The position numbers and the translations under genes were made by a program. From Dermatophilaceae bacterium Sec6.4 (GTDB taxonomy: Bacteria; Actinomycetota; Actinomycetes; Actinomycetales; Dermatophilaceae): 64,000 nucleotides of DNA. This document shows, piece by piece, positions 25,034 through 35,922 of the stretch. How positions within the stretch are numbered: position 1 is the stretch's first letter; the number at the start of each line of letters is the position of its first letter. The notes under the pieces were generated by a model. That model was given only the letters and a program-made list of their open reading frames with translations, ran no database searches and was not told the origin of the DNA. The stretch is taken from NCBI GenBank assembly GCA_039636865.1, contig CP144172.1, positions 248,001 through 312,000 on the forward strand, given 5' to 3'.

Positions 25034-26026
25034 ATGGGGACGTGGCAGGTACCACCCGATCTACTCGCGTCGGCGCGCTTCGTCATCTCCGCAAAAGCCG
25101 AGATCGTGACGACGCTGATCGCGCTCTTCAGACCGCGCGACGCGACTGAGCGCGCCTTCCACACCGCGAACAAGGCGGCCTACGACGCGATGCTGGATCG
25201 GTTCCCGCAGCGTCGCACGCTGCTCGACTGCAGTTTCCGACCGCGGCGCGGCGCGAAGCCCGGGTGGATCGCGGACTACCTGAGCTCACCGCCGCCCTCC
25301 CCCACGGCGAGCATCGCGCAAGAGTTGGCGTGCATCGCCGAGCTGACTGGTGACCGGATGCGCGCCGATCTGCAGGAGACCATCCAGGGCGCTCTGCCGG
25401 CCGAACTCGCCGACCTCGACCTGGCCGAGTGCGCGGTCGACCTGCTGTCGTGGGTGTGGACCCATACCCTCGAGACCGACTGGCAGCGGCGGGAACAGAT
25501 CCTGCGCGCCGATATCGTCGCCCGCACCAGCCGGTTGGCGACCCACGGCTGGGCTGCCGTGCTGCATGACCTCGGTCGCGACCGGGACTGGGTGGGCGAC
25601 GGACAGTTGCGGGTCAGCCGCCTCGATGTGCCCACGCAGATCCTTCCCGCAGGCGCCGATCTCTACTTCATCCCGGTGATCGGGTCTGCGACGTGGATCG
25701 GCTGGACGCAAGGACGCACGTACGCGGTCTACTACCCCGTCACCGGTCGGCTGGCGCAGACCGACGCGTCCCGCAAGGGCGGGCTGCCACTGCTGATCGG
25801 CACAAATCGGGCAGCCCTGCTGCGGATGCTCGAGCACCCGGACAGCACCACGAACCTTGCTGCCCACCTTCGCCTGCCGATCGGATCCGTGGGCAACCAC
25901 CTGCGCGTGCTGCTGCAGGCGGGCGTCGTCACCCGGCGCCGGTCTGGCCGCATCGTGCTCTACTGGCGCACCCCGCTCGGCGACGCCCTCGTGGCTGCGG
26001 ACGGCACGGATCAAGCGCCTGGCTGA
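25034..26026 (+). CDS. DUF5937/ArsR-like winged-helix transcriptional regulator
   Basis: 330 residues. The N-terminal and middle parts resemble actinobacterial DUF5937 regulators (long helical ligand-binding segment), and the C-terminal region (about 255-320) is an ArsR-type winged helix: LLRMLEHPDSTTNLAAHL, PIGSVGNHLRVLLQAGVVTR and RRSGRIVLYWRTPLGDAL. Start at ATG 25034 with GGAGG seven bases upstream. Divergent from the MFS exporter and therefore its probable regulator. No metal-binding cysteine motif of classical ArsR is present, so the ligand is likely organic. Confidence 0.82.
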   Translation: MGTWQVPPDLLASARFVISAKAEIVTTLIALFRPRDATERAFHTANKAAYDAMLDRFPQRRTLLDCSFRPRRGAKPGWIADYLSSPPPSPTASIAQELACIAELTGDRMRADLQETIQGALPAELADLDLAECAVDLLSWVWTHTLETDWQRREQILRADIVARTSRLATHGWAAVLHDLGRDRDWVGDGQLRVSRLDVPTQILPAGADLYFIPVIGSATWIGWTQGRTYAVYYPVTGRLAQTDASRKGGLPLLIGTNRAALLRMLEHPDSTTNLAAHLRLPIGSVGNHLRVLLQAGVVTRRRSGRIVLYWRTPLGDALVAADGTDQAPG

Positions 26027-26061
26027 GCGGTTGAGCGCCGGTGCAGGCGAGACTGGTCGGC

Positions 26062-26958
26062 ATGCGCATCATCTCGCTGCTTCCGTCAGCCACTGAGATC
26101 CTCTTCGACCTGGGTGCAGGCGACGATGTCGTCGGGGTCACGTTCGAGTGCGACTACCCGGCGCAAGCTCGGGAACGCACGATCGTGTCGTTCTCGGCGA
26201 TGCCGGAGGGGCTGACTCCCCGCCAGATCGATGACTTCGTGACCGCAGCGATGGCGCGCGGCGACGAGCTCTACCGGCTGGACGCCGACGCGCTGCGCGG
26301 CCTGGATGCTGATCTGGTGATCACTCAAGACCTCTGCGCCGTCTGCGCGGTGGACGTATCCACGGTTGACGATGCGCTGACCTACCTGGGATGCCGAGCC
26401 GAGGTCGTGACCCTCGATCCACACACTCTGGACGAGGTGTTGACCTCGATCGGGACCGTCGGGCGGCTGACCGGACGCTCGGCGCAGGCCGACAGGAACG
26501 TCCGCGCGCTTCGAACCCGGTTGGCTGACGTGGCCTCAGCAGTTGCGGGTCGACCTCGGCCACGGGTAATGCTGCTGGAGTGGACCGAGCCACCCTTCGC
26601 GCCGGGCCATTGGATTCCCGAGATGGTGACCGCAGCAGGCGGCGAGTGCGTGCTCGGCAGTGCGGGCCAGAAGTCCGTGCGCACCACCTGGGAGGCCATC
26701 CGTGCCGCGTCGCCCGACGTCATCGTGTCGGCGCCCTGCGGATTTCACGCCGAAGCAGCCGCCGACCTGACCCGCGAGCTACTGCCGCTGGACGTACTCC
26801 CGGACGGAGTGCCCGTATGGGCGGTCGATGCCAACTCATCGTTTGCCCGCCCCGCCGCACGGCTTGTCGACGGCGTCGAGGCGCTGGCCGCGATCCTGCA
26901 TCCGGACGTCGCGCCCACAGCAGACGCGACCGGCTCCACCACCATCCGCATCCGTTGA
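26062..26958 (+). CDS. BtuF-like cobalamin/metal-chelate binding protein
   Basis: 298 residues, periplasmic-binding-protein fold of the BtuF/FecCD-associated type (SLLPSATEILFDLGAGDDVV, ECDYP, DLVITQDLCAVCAV, and VMLLEWTEPPFAPGHWIPEM). It has no signal peptide or lipobox, so it is a cytosolic stand-alone member, a common form in actinomycetes often annotated as cobalamin-binding. CAVCAV adds two cysteines at a position often seen in this subgroup. No BtuC/BtuD genes are adjacent; the zinc ABC operon starts 150 bp downstream but is separately promoted. Start at ATG 26062 (MRIISLLPSATE). Function is inferred only by family. Confidence 0.78.
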   Translation: MRIISLLPSATEILFDLGAGDDVVGVTFECDYPAQARERTIVSFSAMPEGLTPRQIDDFVTAAMARGDELYRLDADALRGLDADLVITQDLCAVCAVDVSTVDDALTYLGCRAEVVTLDPHTLDEVLTSIGTVGRLTGRSAQADRNVRALRTRLADVASAVAGRPRPRVMLLEWTEPPFAPGHWIPEMVTAAGGECVLGSAGQKSVRTTWEAIRAASPDVIVSAPCGFHAEAAADLTRELLPLDVLPDGVPVWAVDANSSFARPAARLVDGVEALAAILHPDVAPTADATGSTTIRIR

Positions 26959-27031
26959 CCGGGGTGCGCTGCAGGGTGGACGCGGTCATGACAATCCAAG
27001 AACAGGTGGATGAACGACACCTCACTGAAAT

Positions 27032-27046
27032 TGACAATCGTTATCA
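27032..27046 (+). promoter_or_regulatory. Zur-like box upstream of the zinc ABC operon
   Basis: TGACAATCGTTATCA, an imperfect 7-1-7 palindrome similar in layout to actinobacterial Zur operators (TGAAAATGATTTTCA-like). It lies 62 bp before the chosen znuA start, and a zur gene stands at the far end of the operon. Binding is inferred. Confidence 0.6.
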
Positions 27047-27107
27047 TTAGGAGGTGGAATGGGGCCACCGCCTGATTGGCGGGATGGACAACGGATCAGG
27101 AGTAGCA

Positions 27108-28064
27108 ATGGCGCGGTGCGCTGTAACCACAACGGCTGTTCTCGCGGTAATCGCAGCCGCCACGATGACGGGTTGTGCCACCACGAACCCGAACGATGCG
27201 AAGCCCGCACCGGCCAGCGGTTCGGGCAGTAGTTCAGGTTCGGGCAAAGTCATCCAGGTGGCTGCGAGTATCAACGCGTGGGGCAGCATCCTGACCCAGC
27301 TCGGCGGTGACCACGTCATGGCGACCTCGATCATCACCAACCCCGACACCGACCCGCACGACTACGAGCCGACCCCCAAGGACGGCACGATCATCGCGAA
27401 ATCACAGCTGTTCGTGGACAACGGCATCGGCTACGACTCATGGGCCTCCAAAACCCTTGCGGCCAGCCCGAACGACGCACGCAAGGTCATCACCGTCGGA
27501 ACCCTTGTGGGCATCCCCGACGGCGGTAACCCGCACCGCTGGTACTCCCCGAGCAATGTCAAGACGGTGGCCAACGCAATCACCGCCGACCTGAAAAAAC
27601 TGGACCCGAGCAGTGCTACGTATTTCGATCAACAGAACAAGAAGTTCCTCACCACCGACCTGGCGACGTACAACAAACTGATCAACGAGATCACGACGAA
27701 GTACGCCGGAACTGCCGTCGGGGCCAGTGAGTCGATCTTCACCCCGCTGGCGAGCGCGCTGAAGCTGAATCTGGTCACGCCGCCCAGTTTCCTCAAGGCG
27801 ATCAGCGAGGGCACCGATCCGAGCCCGGCCGATCTGGGCACGATCAAGAACCAGATCTCCGCCAAGAAGATCAAGGTCTACGTCTACAACTCCCAGAATG
27901 CCACCCCGGATGTTGCCGCCCAGGTGAAAGCCGCGACGGCAGCCGGTATCCCGGTGGCGACTGTCACTGAGACGCTGTCCCCTGCAAACGCAACCTTTCA
28001 GGACTGGCAGTCTGCACAACTACAAGCCCTGATCACCGCACTGAAGAAGGCCACCGGTAAGTGA
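27108..28064 (+). CDS. znuA: Zinc/manganese ABC transporter substrate-binding lipoprotein
   Basis: Cluster 9 (ZnuA/TroA-like) solute-binding protein, 318 residues. Signal peptide with lipobox ending ATMTGC, so lipid-anchored on the outer face. After a Gly/Ser linker come [33 protein letters not shown] and [15 protein letters not shown] with two candidate metal histidines, and [21 protein letters not shown]. There is no long His-rich loop. Start ATG 27108 follows AGGAG at six bases. Its stop overlaps the znuC start (GTGA). With the Zur-like box, zinc is the likeliest substrate; manganese is possible. Confidence 0.88.
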   Translation: MARCAVTTTAVLAVIAAATMTGCATTNPNDAKPAPASGSGSSSGSGKVIQVAASINAWGSILTQLGGDHVMATSIITNPDTDPHDYEPTPKDGTIIAKSQLFVDNGIGYDSWASKTLAASPNDARKVITVGTLVGIPDGGNPHRWYSPSNVKTVANAITADLKKLDPSSATYFDQQNKKFLTTDLATYNKLINEITTKYAGTAVGASESIFTPLASALKLNLVTPPSFLKAISEGTDPSPADLGTIKNQISAKKIKVYVYNSQNATPDVAAQVKAATAAGIPVATVTETLSPANATFQDWQSAQLQALITALKKATGK

Positions 28065-28903
28065 GTTCGATCCACGAGAGCAGTACCCCGCACGTCGTCG
28101 TCCAGCTATCAGGTGCGGCGGCGGCGGTAGGTGGGCGGCGCATCTGGTCCGGCGTGGACCTGTCGATCGAGGCGGGTGAGTTCGTCGCAGTGCTCGGCCC
28201 GAACGGCGTCGGCAAGTCCACCCTGCTGAAGGCAATACTCGGTCTGGTGCCGACCGCCGAGGGCACGATCACGGTGCTCGGCGGCAAACCGGGCCACCGC
28301 AACAAGCGGATCGGATATCTGCCGCAGCGACGGGCGTTCGATCCGTCGACGCGAGTGCGCGGGGTGGACATCGTCCGGCTGGGTCTGGACGGCGACCGGT
28401 GGGGCGTACCGCTGCCGTCGTGGGTGCCCGGATCAACCAGTCATCAGACGAACGAACGTGTCGAGGAAGTCATCGACCTGGTCGGCGCGACCGCCTACGC
28501 CCGCCGCCCGATCGGGCAGTGCTCCGGCGGCGAACAGCAACGACTGCTGATCGCGCAGGCGCTCGCCTCTCGACCGGAGCTGCTCATTCTGGACGAGCCG
28601 CTGGACAGCCTCGACGTGACCAATCAGGCCTCCGTCAGTGCCCTGATCCGCGATGTCAGCCGCAGCGAAGGGGTCGCTGTGCTGCTGGTCGCGCATGACG
28701 TCAACCCGATTTTGTCCTATCTGGACCAGGTCATCTACCTCGCGCACGGTGGTGCCGTGATGGGGCCACCAGCACAGATCATCACCGCCGATACGCTCAC
28801 CATGCTGTACGGCACCCCGATTGACGTGCTGCACGACCACGCCGGGCGACTGGTCGTGATCGGCCAACCCGACAGCCACTCCCACCACCACGGTGAGCAC
28901 TGA
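28061..28903 (+). CDS. znuC: Zinc ABC transporter ATP-binding protein
   Basis: 280 residues. Walker [11 protein letters not shown] (about 45-54), Q-loop [14 protein letters not shown] signature [11 protein letters not shown], Walker [13 protein letters not shown] and switch histidine LLVAHDVN. His-rich tail HSHHHGEH at the C-terminus, usual in metal-transport ATPases. GTG start overlaps the znuA stop; its stop overlaps the first permease start, so the genes are translationally coupled. Confidence 0.93.
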   Translation: MSSIHESSTPHVVVQLSGAAAAVGGRRIWSGVDLSIEAGEFVAVLGPNGVGKSTLLKAILGLVPTAEGTITVLGGKPGHRNKRIGYLPQRRAFDPSTRVRGVDIVRLGLDGDRWGVPLPSWVPGSTSHQTNERVEEVIDLVGATAYARRPIGQCSGGEQQRLLIAQALASRPELLILDEPLDSLDVTNQASVSALIRDVSRSEGVAVLLVAHDVNPILSYLDQVIYLAHGGAVMGPPAQIITADTLTMLYGTPIDVLHDHAGRLVVIGQPDSHSHHHGEH

Positions 28904-29820
28904 TGGGTGCGGGCACGCTCAGCTGGAATCTGGTGAACGACCTACGACAGTTGCTGTCCTTCCACTTCATGCTCAACGCCATGCGCGCGGGCACCGTCGT
29001 GGCGATCGTGGCGGGCGCCATCGGTTACTTCATGGTGCTGCGGCGGCAGAGTTTCGTCGGGCACACCCTGGCCGTCGCAGGTTTCCCTGGAGCCGCGGCT
29101 GCGGTCTACCTGGGATTGTCGACCGCGTTCGGATACTTCGGTTTCTGTATCGCGGCCGCACTCGTCATTGCGGCGTTGCCGGGGTCGGGTCGGGCAGACT
29201 CGGGCCTCGGCGGGTACGGCGAGGAATCTGCCGCGATCGGTACTGTCCAGGGGGTCGCGCTGGCTACCGGATTCCTCTTCGTGAGCCTCTACCAAGGCTT
29301 CTCCACCAGCCTGACGAGCCTGCTCTTCGGCTCGATCATCGGCATCACCGACGACCAGGTCATCACCCTGCTGATCGCCGGCACCGTCTGCCTGGTTGTT
29401 CTTGTCGTCATCGGGCGACCATTGCTCTTCGCGAGCGTGGACCCCGAGGTGGCGCGTGCCAACGGGGTTCCGGTCCGATTGCTCAACGCCGCATTCCTGC
29501 TGGTGCTCGCAATGGCTGCCGCCGGCACCAGTCAGGTGACGGGCAGCCTGCTGGTCTTCGCGCTGCTCGTCGCGCCCGCCGCCACTGCCAGCCGGTTGAC
29601 CGCCCGGCCCTCGGTGGGGCTGGCCCTGTCCATCGTGATCGCGCTGCTCGTGGTGTGGGTGGGCGAAGGAATCGCATTCTTCTCGCCCTACCCGATCGGC
29701 TTCTGGGTGACCACGCTCGCGTTCGCGCTCTTCCTGCTCGCCACCGTCTACCGCGCAGCATCGGATGTCCGGGGTCGGCGCCGACTGCGCCCGGACTCTT
29801 CGCAGGCGGCTGCGGCGTGA
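28903..29820 (+). CDS. znuB: Metal ABC transporter permease, subunit 1
   Basis: ABC-3 family permease, 305 residues and about 8-9 helices. Conserved segments: RAGTVVAIVAGAIGYFMVLR, QSFVGHTLAVAGFPGAA, TSLLFGSIIGITDDQV, RPLLFASVDPEVARANGV and GTSQVTGSLLVFALLVAPAA. Follows znuC with a one-base overlap and itself overlaps the second permease gene by a GTGA. A pair of different permeases would form a heterodimer, in contrast to the homodimeric ZnuB of enteric bacteria. Confidence 0.9.
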   Translation: MGAGTLSWNLVNDLRQLLSFHFMLNAMRAGTVVAIVAGAIGYFMVLRRQSFVGHTLAVAGFPGAAAAVYLGLSTAFGYFGFCIAAALVIAALPGSGRADSGLGGYGEESAAIGTVQGVALATGFLFVSLYQGFSTSLTSLLFGSIIGITDDQVITLLIAGTVCLVVLVVIGRPLLFASVDPEVARANGVPVRLLNAAFLLVLAMAAAGTSQVTGSLLVFALLVAPAATASRLTARPSVGLALSIVIALLVVWVGEGIAFFSPYPIGFWVTTLAFALFLLATVYRAASDVRGRRRLRPDSSQAAAA

Positions 29821-30683
29821 GCGGCTTTCTCGGCGCCGACTACATCCAACATGCGCTGCTGGCCGGAACCGCGATCGCGTTGCTGTCGGGCCTGGTCGGC
29901 TACTTCGTGGTGCTACGCGGACAGGTCTTCGCCAGCGACGCACTCTCGCACGTCGCCTATACGGGCGCGCTCGCCGCTCTGGCCGCTGGGTTGGACCTGC
30001 GGTTCGGGCTCTTCGCCGCCTGTATCGGCGTCGGTCTGATCCTGGGTGTGCTCGGTGGGAAGGGCGGCGGTGACGACGTGGTGATCGGTACGACCTTCGC
30101 CTGGATTCTCGGGCTCGGCGTCTTCTTCCTCGCGCTCTACACGACGCATGCCTCGACGCAGACCGGCGGCGCGAACGTCAACGTGCTCTTCGGTTCGATC
30201 TTCGGGATCAGCGCCTCGGACGCACGTACCGCTGCGTGGATCGCACTCGGCGGCATCATCCTGCTGCTGGCCATCGCGCGTCCGCTGCTCTTCGCCAGCC
30301 TCGACCCGGCGGTCGCCAGCGGTCGCGGCGTACCGGTGCGGGTGCTCGGCCCGGTATTCCTGGCCCTGGTCGGGGTCACCGCCGCCGAGGCCAGCCAGGC
30401 GGTCGGCGCGTTGCTGCTGTTCGGGCTGGTTGCGGCTCCCCCCGCCGCAGCCCAACTGCTCACGGCCCGCCCGTGGCACGCGTTCGCGCTCTCCGGGGTA
30501 CTCGCCGTCGCCGCTGTCTGGATCGGCATCGTCATTGCTTATGTCGCCCCGGTGCTGCCGGTGAGCTTTACGATCATGATCACGGCTGCGTTGATCTACA
30601 CCGGCGCTGCGGCGCTCGCTGCAGCCCGCCGGCGGCATACCCGGGCGGCTGCCGCGTTTGCGTCGCTGGCGACGCAAAAATAG
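29817..30683 (+). CDS. Metal ABC transporter permease, subunit 2
   Basis: ABC-3 family permease, 288 residues. TAIALLSGLVGYFVVLRGQ, QVFASDALSHVAYTGALAA, LFGSIFGISASDA, RPLLFASLDPAVASGRGV and EASQAVGALLLFGLVAAPP parallel the preceding subunit. Start at GTG 29817 inside the upstream stop. The final codons (FASLATQK) fall within a small hairpin (30657-30678), so the terminator signal overlaps the coding end. Convergent with zur. Paralogous to, but clearly different from, subunit 1. Confidence 0.9.
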   Translation: MSGFLGADYIQHALLAGTAIALLSGLVGYFVVLRGQVFASDALSHVAYTGALAALAAGLDLRFGLFAACIGVGLILGVLGGKGGGDDVVIGTTFAWILGLGVFFLALYTTHASTQTGGANVNVLFGSIFGISASDARTAAWIALGGIILLLAIARPLLFASLDPAVASGRGVPVRVLGPVFLALVGVTAAEASQAVGALLLFGLVAAPPAAAQLLTARPWHAFALSGVLAVAAVWIGIVIAYVAPVLPVSFTIMITAALIYTGAAALAAARRRHTRAAAAFASLATQK

Positions 30684-30734
30684 GCCGAGCGGCACTATTC
30701 AGGCGCGTTTGCGTCGCTGGCAGCGCAAACGCGC
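30657..30734. terminator. Two related tandem hairpins at the end of the zinc operon
   Basis: First hairpin 30657-30678: TTTGCGTCG-CTGG-CGACGCAAA, followed by AATAG which is the znuB2 end. Second 30703-30734: GCGCGTTTGCG(TC)GCTG-G-CAGCGCAAACGCGC with a 2-base bulge. Both contain GCGTTTGCGTCGCTGGC, a 17-bp direct repeat about 50 bp apart. Probably bidirectional terminators for the operon and the convergent zur gene; the duplication is unusual. Confidence 0.65.
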
Positions 30735-30750
30735 GAAGTGGAGTCGCCGA

Positions 30751-31209
30751 TCAGGGCTGCGAGTGCTCGGGACAGAGTCCGAAAAGTTCGACTGTGTGGG
30801 TGATCTGCGTGTAGCCCGCTGTTGCCGCGACCCTGTCCGCCCAAGCCTCGACCTCGGGACCGGAGACCTCGACGCTGCGCCCACACTCCCGGCACACGAG
30901 GTGGTGGTGATGAGCGTCCTCACCGTCGGCGGAGTGCGGACCACACAACCGGTACTGCGCCTCCCCTTCCGCATTCAGGACGATATCGGCGCGATGGGTG
31001 TCGGCGAGCAACGACAAGTGGCGGTAGACGGTGGTCAGCCCGATGCGCATCCCGTCTCCACGAATGACGGTGAACAACTCCTGGGCGGTCCGGAACCCGT
31101 CGGCGTCGGCGAGCGCACCCTCGATGGCCTGGGCCTGGCGGGTATTACGCTGCCGACCTCTTGCGGGAGCCTCCGCCGGGGCAGGCTGCCCATCTCCGAC
31201 CTCGTCCAC
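30751..31209 (-). CDS. zur: Fur-family zinc uptake regulator
   Basis: 152 residues. Winged helix with NTRQAQAIEGALADADGF and GMRIGLTTVYRHLSLLADT; metal-binding region YRLCGPHSADGEDAHHHHLV, then CRECGRSVEVSGPEVEAW and the final FGLCPEHSQP, giving two CxxC-type structural zinc cysteines plus histidines. Start at GTG 31207-31209, six bases after GAGGGG; a longer open frame upstream shows no similarity. The neighbouring zinc importer, convergent on it, and the Zur-like box make Zur more likely than Fur. Would repress znu genes when zinc is sufficient. Confidence 0.88.
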   Translation of the reverse strand: MDEVGDGQPAPAEAPARGRQRNTRQAQAIEGALADADGFRTAQELFTVIRGDGMRIGLTTVYRHLSLLADTHRADIVLNAEGEAQYRLCGPHSADGEDAHHHHLVCRECGRSVEVSGPEVEAWADRVAATAGYTQITHTVELFGLCPEHSQP

Positions 31210-31333
31210 GTGCGCCCCTCTGTTGTCGGAAAGTCCTTCGCCGCACCGTACCTCGACCACAAATCCGAACGGACCGCCTTTCCGATAGCCTCCTGGGGGC
31301 GCGGCCGCGCCCCAGCGATCGAAAGAGCATTGA

Positions 31334-32326
31334 ATGAGCCTGCGCCGCGCCCGGATTCTCGCCGGATCGACTGGAATAGCCACGCTCCTCGGCATGGGCG
31401 CAGTGGCCGTGCCGGCAGCACACGCCGCACCATCGCCCGCAGCCATCTCTCCTTCGTGTCAGATCGCGACCATCGGCTACGGCGATACCGGTGCGTTGGT
31501 CAAGGCGTGGCAGTGGCGCCTGCACAGTCGCTGGGTCGCGCTGAACAGCACGTTCGACCCGGCGACACTGACCATGACCAAATATTTCCAGACAACCCAC
31601 GGATTGCCGGCGACCGGCGTGGTCGACCCGACGACCTGGAGCGCGATCGGCTCCTACCCCGGTTGTTCCAGCGTGCCGGCCGCGTCACTGGTCACCCGGT
31701 ACGTCACCGCAAATGACACGCGCGCGAATATCCGGACGGCGCCCAGCTACAGCGCCGCCATCATCGGTTCCTACCCCGGCCGGTCCCAGGTGACCGGGGT
31801 GCTGGCCGGGGACTGGCTGCAGACCAGTCGCGGATACGTCAACCAGGGCACGCTCACCACCACCTCGGACCCGTCGGACACCAACGGCAGGATTGCGCTG
31901 AGCTCGATGTGCGAAGTGCCGCTGGCATGGAACGCCGCACACTCCTTCGACCCCGGCTACACCAAGAGCGCTCAGCGCTACCTCAACTGTTACGCGCTGG
32001 TGGGTCTGAATCAGCTGCAGAACGCCTACCGCGCGAAGTTCGGATCGTGGGCCGCCATCGATCTGACCTATCGTTCGTTCGCCGAGCAGCAGTACTGGTA
32101 CAAACTGCTCGGCTTCCCGCAGGCCGCTGTGCCCGGCACGTCCAACCACGGATACGGCCAAGCGGTCGACTTCGAGGAGGGTGACGCCACCAACCCTGTA
32201 AGCCCCTTCGACTGGGGCCGGCCCGGGAACACGTGGTTACAGGCCAACAGCGAGCGTTATGGCTTCGTCAACCCCTTCTCATACGGCACTTTCGGGGAGA
32301 GCTACCACCACAGCTTTGTGGGTTGA
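31334..32326 (+). CDS. Secreted D-alanyl-D-alanine carboxypeptidase-like protein (VanY/M15) with peptidoglycan-binding domain
   Basis: 330 residues. Signal peptide 1-32 (ends AVPAAHAAPS). Then a PG_binding_1-like domain (GDTGALVKAWQWRL to TWSAIGSYP), an SH3-like segment (residues about 120-165: NDTRANIRTAPSYSA, GDWLQTSRGYV) and a C-terminal M15 peptidase with SNHGYGQAVDFEEG (H-x6-D metal/substrate motif) and a C-terminal YHHSFVG histidine. Cleaves terminal D-alanine or related bonds of peptidoglycan outside the cell; inferred from family. ATG 31334 with GAAAGAG seven bases upstream. Divergent from zur. Confidence 0.83.
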   Translation: MSLRRARILAGSTGIATLLGMGAVAVPAAHAAPSPAAISPSCQIATIGYGDTGALVKAWQWRLHSRWVALNSTFDPATLTMTKYFQTTHGLPATGVVDPTTWSAIGSYPGCSSVPAASLVTRYVTANDTRANIRTAPSYSAAIIGSYPGRSQVTGVLAGDWLQTSRGYVNQGTLTTTSDPSDTNGRIALSSMCEVPLAWNAAHSFDPGYTKSAQRYLNCYALVGLNQLQNAYRAKFGSWAAIDLTYRSFAEQQYWYKLLGFPQAAVPGTSNHGYGQAVDFEEGDATNPVSPFDWGRPGNTWLQANSERYGFVNPFSYGTFGESYHHSFVG

Positions 32327-32377
32327 GCGACGATAGAGGCGTCGTAACCCCGAGCTGACCCGAAGGACACCAAGACG

Positions 32378-33172
32378 ATGACCCTGCAGATCGACAACTT
32401 CAAGCGAGTGACCGGCCTGGCGACGGGAATGATCGCCGCCGGTCAGGTGGGGTCGTTCATCGCCGGTCGGGTGATGGGCCGCCGCGACACGATCGACGTC
32501 GTCTGGGGTCCCGGGCTGTCGGCGATCGCCCTCGTCGGCGCGGCTGCCGGCACGGGTGACCGCACTCGCCGGACGGCGCTCGCTGCAGGCCTGACTCTGT
32601 GGGGCGGGCGGCTCGGCAAGCACATCGTCGAGGGCATCGCGGGCACCGACAAGGAAGACCCGCGGTACACCGAATTACTTGAGGGTGTCAGCCCGGCGCA
32701 GCAGTTCGTGAAACTGCACCTCACCCAGGCAGCCGCTCAATGGTTCATCTCGTTGCCGGTGCAGATCGTCGCCGCCAGCGGCCCGCCGCGCGGCTGGCGT
32801 AAGGCACTCGTGCCGGTGGGCTTGAGCGTGATGGTCGGCGGGATGATCTGCGAAGCCGTCGCAGACAAGCAGAAGAACGACTGGAAGAAGCGCGACAAGG
32901 ACGAACGTCCCAAGGTGATGGATGAGGGTCTGTGGAGCTGGTCGCGGCACCCGAACCATTTCGGCGACGCGTGCGTATGGACGGGCGTGTATCTGGTGGC
33001 GGCCTCCTCCTCACCGGGTGAATTCACCCTCCTGTCGCCTGTCGCGATGGGTTATTTCCTGGTCGTCGCGACGGGCGCCCGGCGGATGGAGAAGAAGATG
33101 GAGAAGCGACCTGAGTACCGCGAATACCAGGACCGCGTCTCCTTCTTCATCCCGTTGCCGCCCAAGAAGTAG
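32378..33172 (+). CDS. DUF1295 membrane protein (steroid 5-alpha-reductase-like)
   Basis: 264 residues with about six hydrophobic segments. The family signature is GLWSWSRHPNHFGDACVWTG (about residues 185-204), plus RPEYREYQDRVSFFIPLPPK at the end, as in the DUF1295/isoprenylcysteine methyltransferase fold. Members are NADPH-linked membrane reductases of unclear substrate. Start ATG 32378, after GAAGGACACCAAG. Independent of the convergent Ser/Thr-rich gene that follows. Confidence 0.85.
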   Translation: MTLQIDNFKRVTGLATGMIAAGQVGSFIAGRVMGRRDTIDVVWGPGLSAIALVGAAAGTGDRTRRTALAAGLTLWGGRLGKHIVEGIAGTDKEDPRYTELLEGVSPAQQFVKLHLTQAAAQWFISLPVQIVAASGPPRGWRKALVPVGLSVMVGGMICEAVADKQKNDWKKRDKDERPKVMDEGLWSWSRHPNHFGDACVWTGVYLVAASSSPGEFTLLSPVAMGYFLVVATGARRMEKKMEKRPEYREYQDRVSFFIPLPPKK

Positions 33173-33193
33173 CTCCCTGCAGACAGGGGCTGC

Positions 33194-33658
33194 CTACTGG
33201 GTGGGCTGCGGGGATTCGGTGACCGTGGTGGTTTGAGTTTCCGTCTGGGTCTGTGTCTGTGTCTGCGTGGTGGTGGACGGCTCGCCGGTTACCGTCGTCG
33301 TGGAGGTAGCCGCCGATGCCGAATCGGTCACCGTCGACGGGGTGCTCGTGCTCGTGACGGTCGTGGTCGAGCCCGCGCCAGGGGATTTGGTGGACCCGGT
33401 GCTCGAGCTCAACAGGAACCCGACGACCCCGCCGACCACCAGAGCCAGCGCGATCCCTCCGGTCAGCACCCCGCCGCCGATCCCCGAGCGGTCCGGCGGC
33501 GGGGCAGGGGCGTATCCGCGGTTGTCGTCCTGATACGGCTGCTGCGGGGGCGGATTGTTGTACGACTGCGGCTCCGGCGAGCGCCCCTGCGGGATGCGCT
33601 GGGTGCGGTCCGGGTCTCGGTCGTCGTAGCCGCCATCGGGTCCATAACCGTTGCTCAT
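33194..33658 (-). CDS. Proline/glutamine-rich, single-pass membrane protein with Thr/Ser tail
   Basis: 154 residues, no recognised family. Cytoplasmic N-terminus (about 1-57) rich in Pro, Gln and Asn with DPDRTQRIPQGRSPEP; one transmembrane helix (GGVLTGGIALALVVGGVVGF, about 61-80); then an external Ser/Thr-rich stretch ending in repeated TQTQTQTETQ. Start at ATG 33656-33658, after AGGGTGA. The design resembles actinobacterial cell-envelope or regulatory membrane proteins, but no function can be given. Composition-biased, so similarity searches will be weak. Confidence 0.7.
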   Translation of the reverse strand: MSNGYGPDGGYDDRDPDRTQRIPQGRSPEPQSYNNPPPQQPYQDDNRGYAPAPPPDRSGIGGGVLTGGIALALVVGGVVGFLLSSSTGSTKSPGAGSTTTVTSTSTPSTVTDSASAATSTTTVTGEPSTTTQTQTQTQTETQTTTVTESPQPTQ

Positions 33659-33823
33659 GTCATTCACCCTGGCACGGACGGGCCGTCACCCGCCATTCCA
33701 CCCAGCCCAGCGCGGCACAGCTGATTCACTGCCCAGCAGAACTCGTCAGCTGCTTCTGCACGGCGAGCGCGGCGGCACGAGCTTCCGGATCCGATGCTGC
33801 GACTCGATGAGAGGGCGACGCAA

Positions 33824-33896
33824 CGACGGAGGGCCGCATCGTGTGGTGAGGGGTGAGCAATAGCTACACCATCAGCACACGATGCGACCCTCGTCG
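33824..33896. repeat. Large imperfect inverted repeat downstream of acs
   Basis: Left arm 33824-33845 (CGACGGAGGGCCGCATCGTGTG) and right arm 33876-33896 (CACACGATGCGACCCTCGTCG) pair over about 21 bp with one bulge and one mismatch; the 30-base loop can add a small inner GGTG/CACC stem. It lies 12 bp beyond the acs stop and probably terminates acs, before the unrelated downstream gene. Larger than a usual terminator. Confidence 0.6.
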
Positions 33897-33907
33897 CGTG
33901 GAAGGGA

Positions 33908-35884
<1,977 letters not shown>

Positions 35885-35922
35885 CGGGTGCTCCTCATGA
35901 TCTCGGGACTAGTGGTCGTCGG

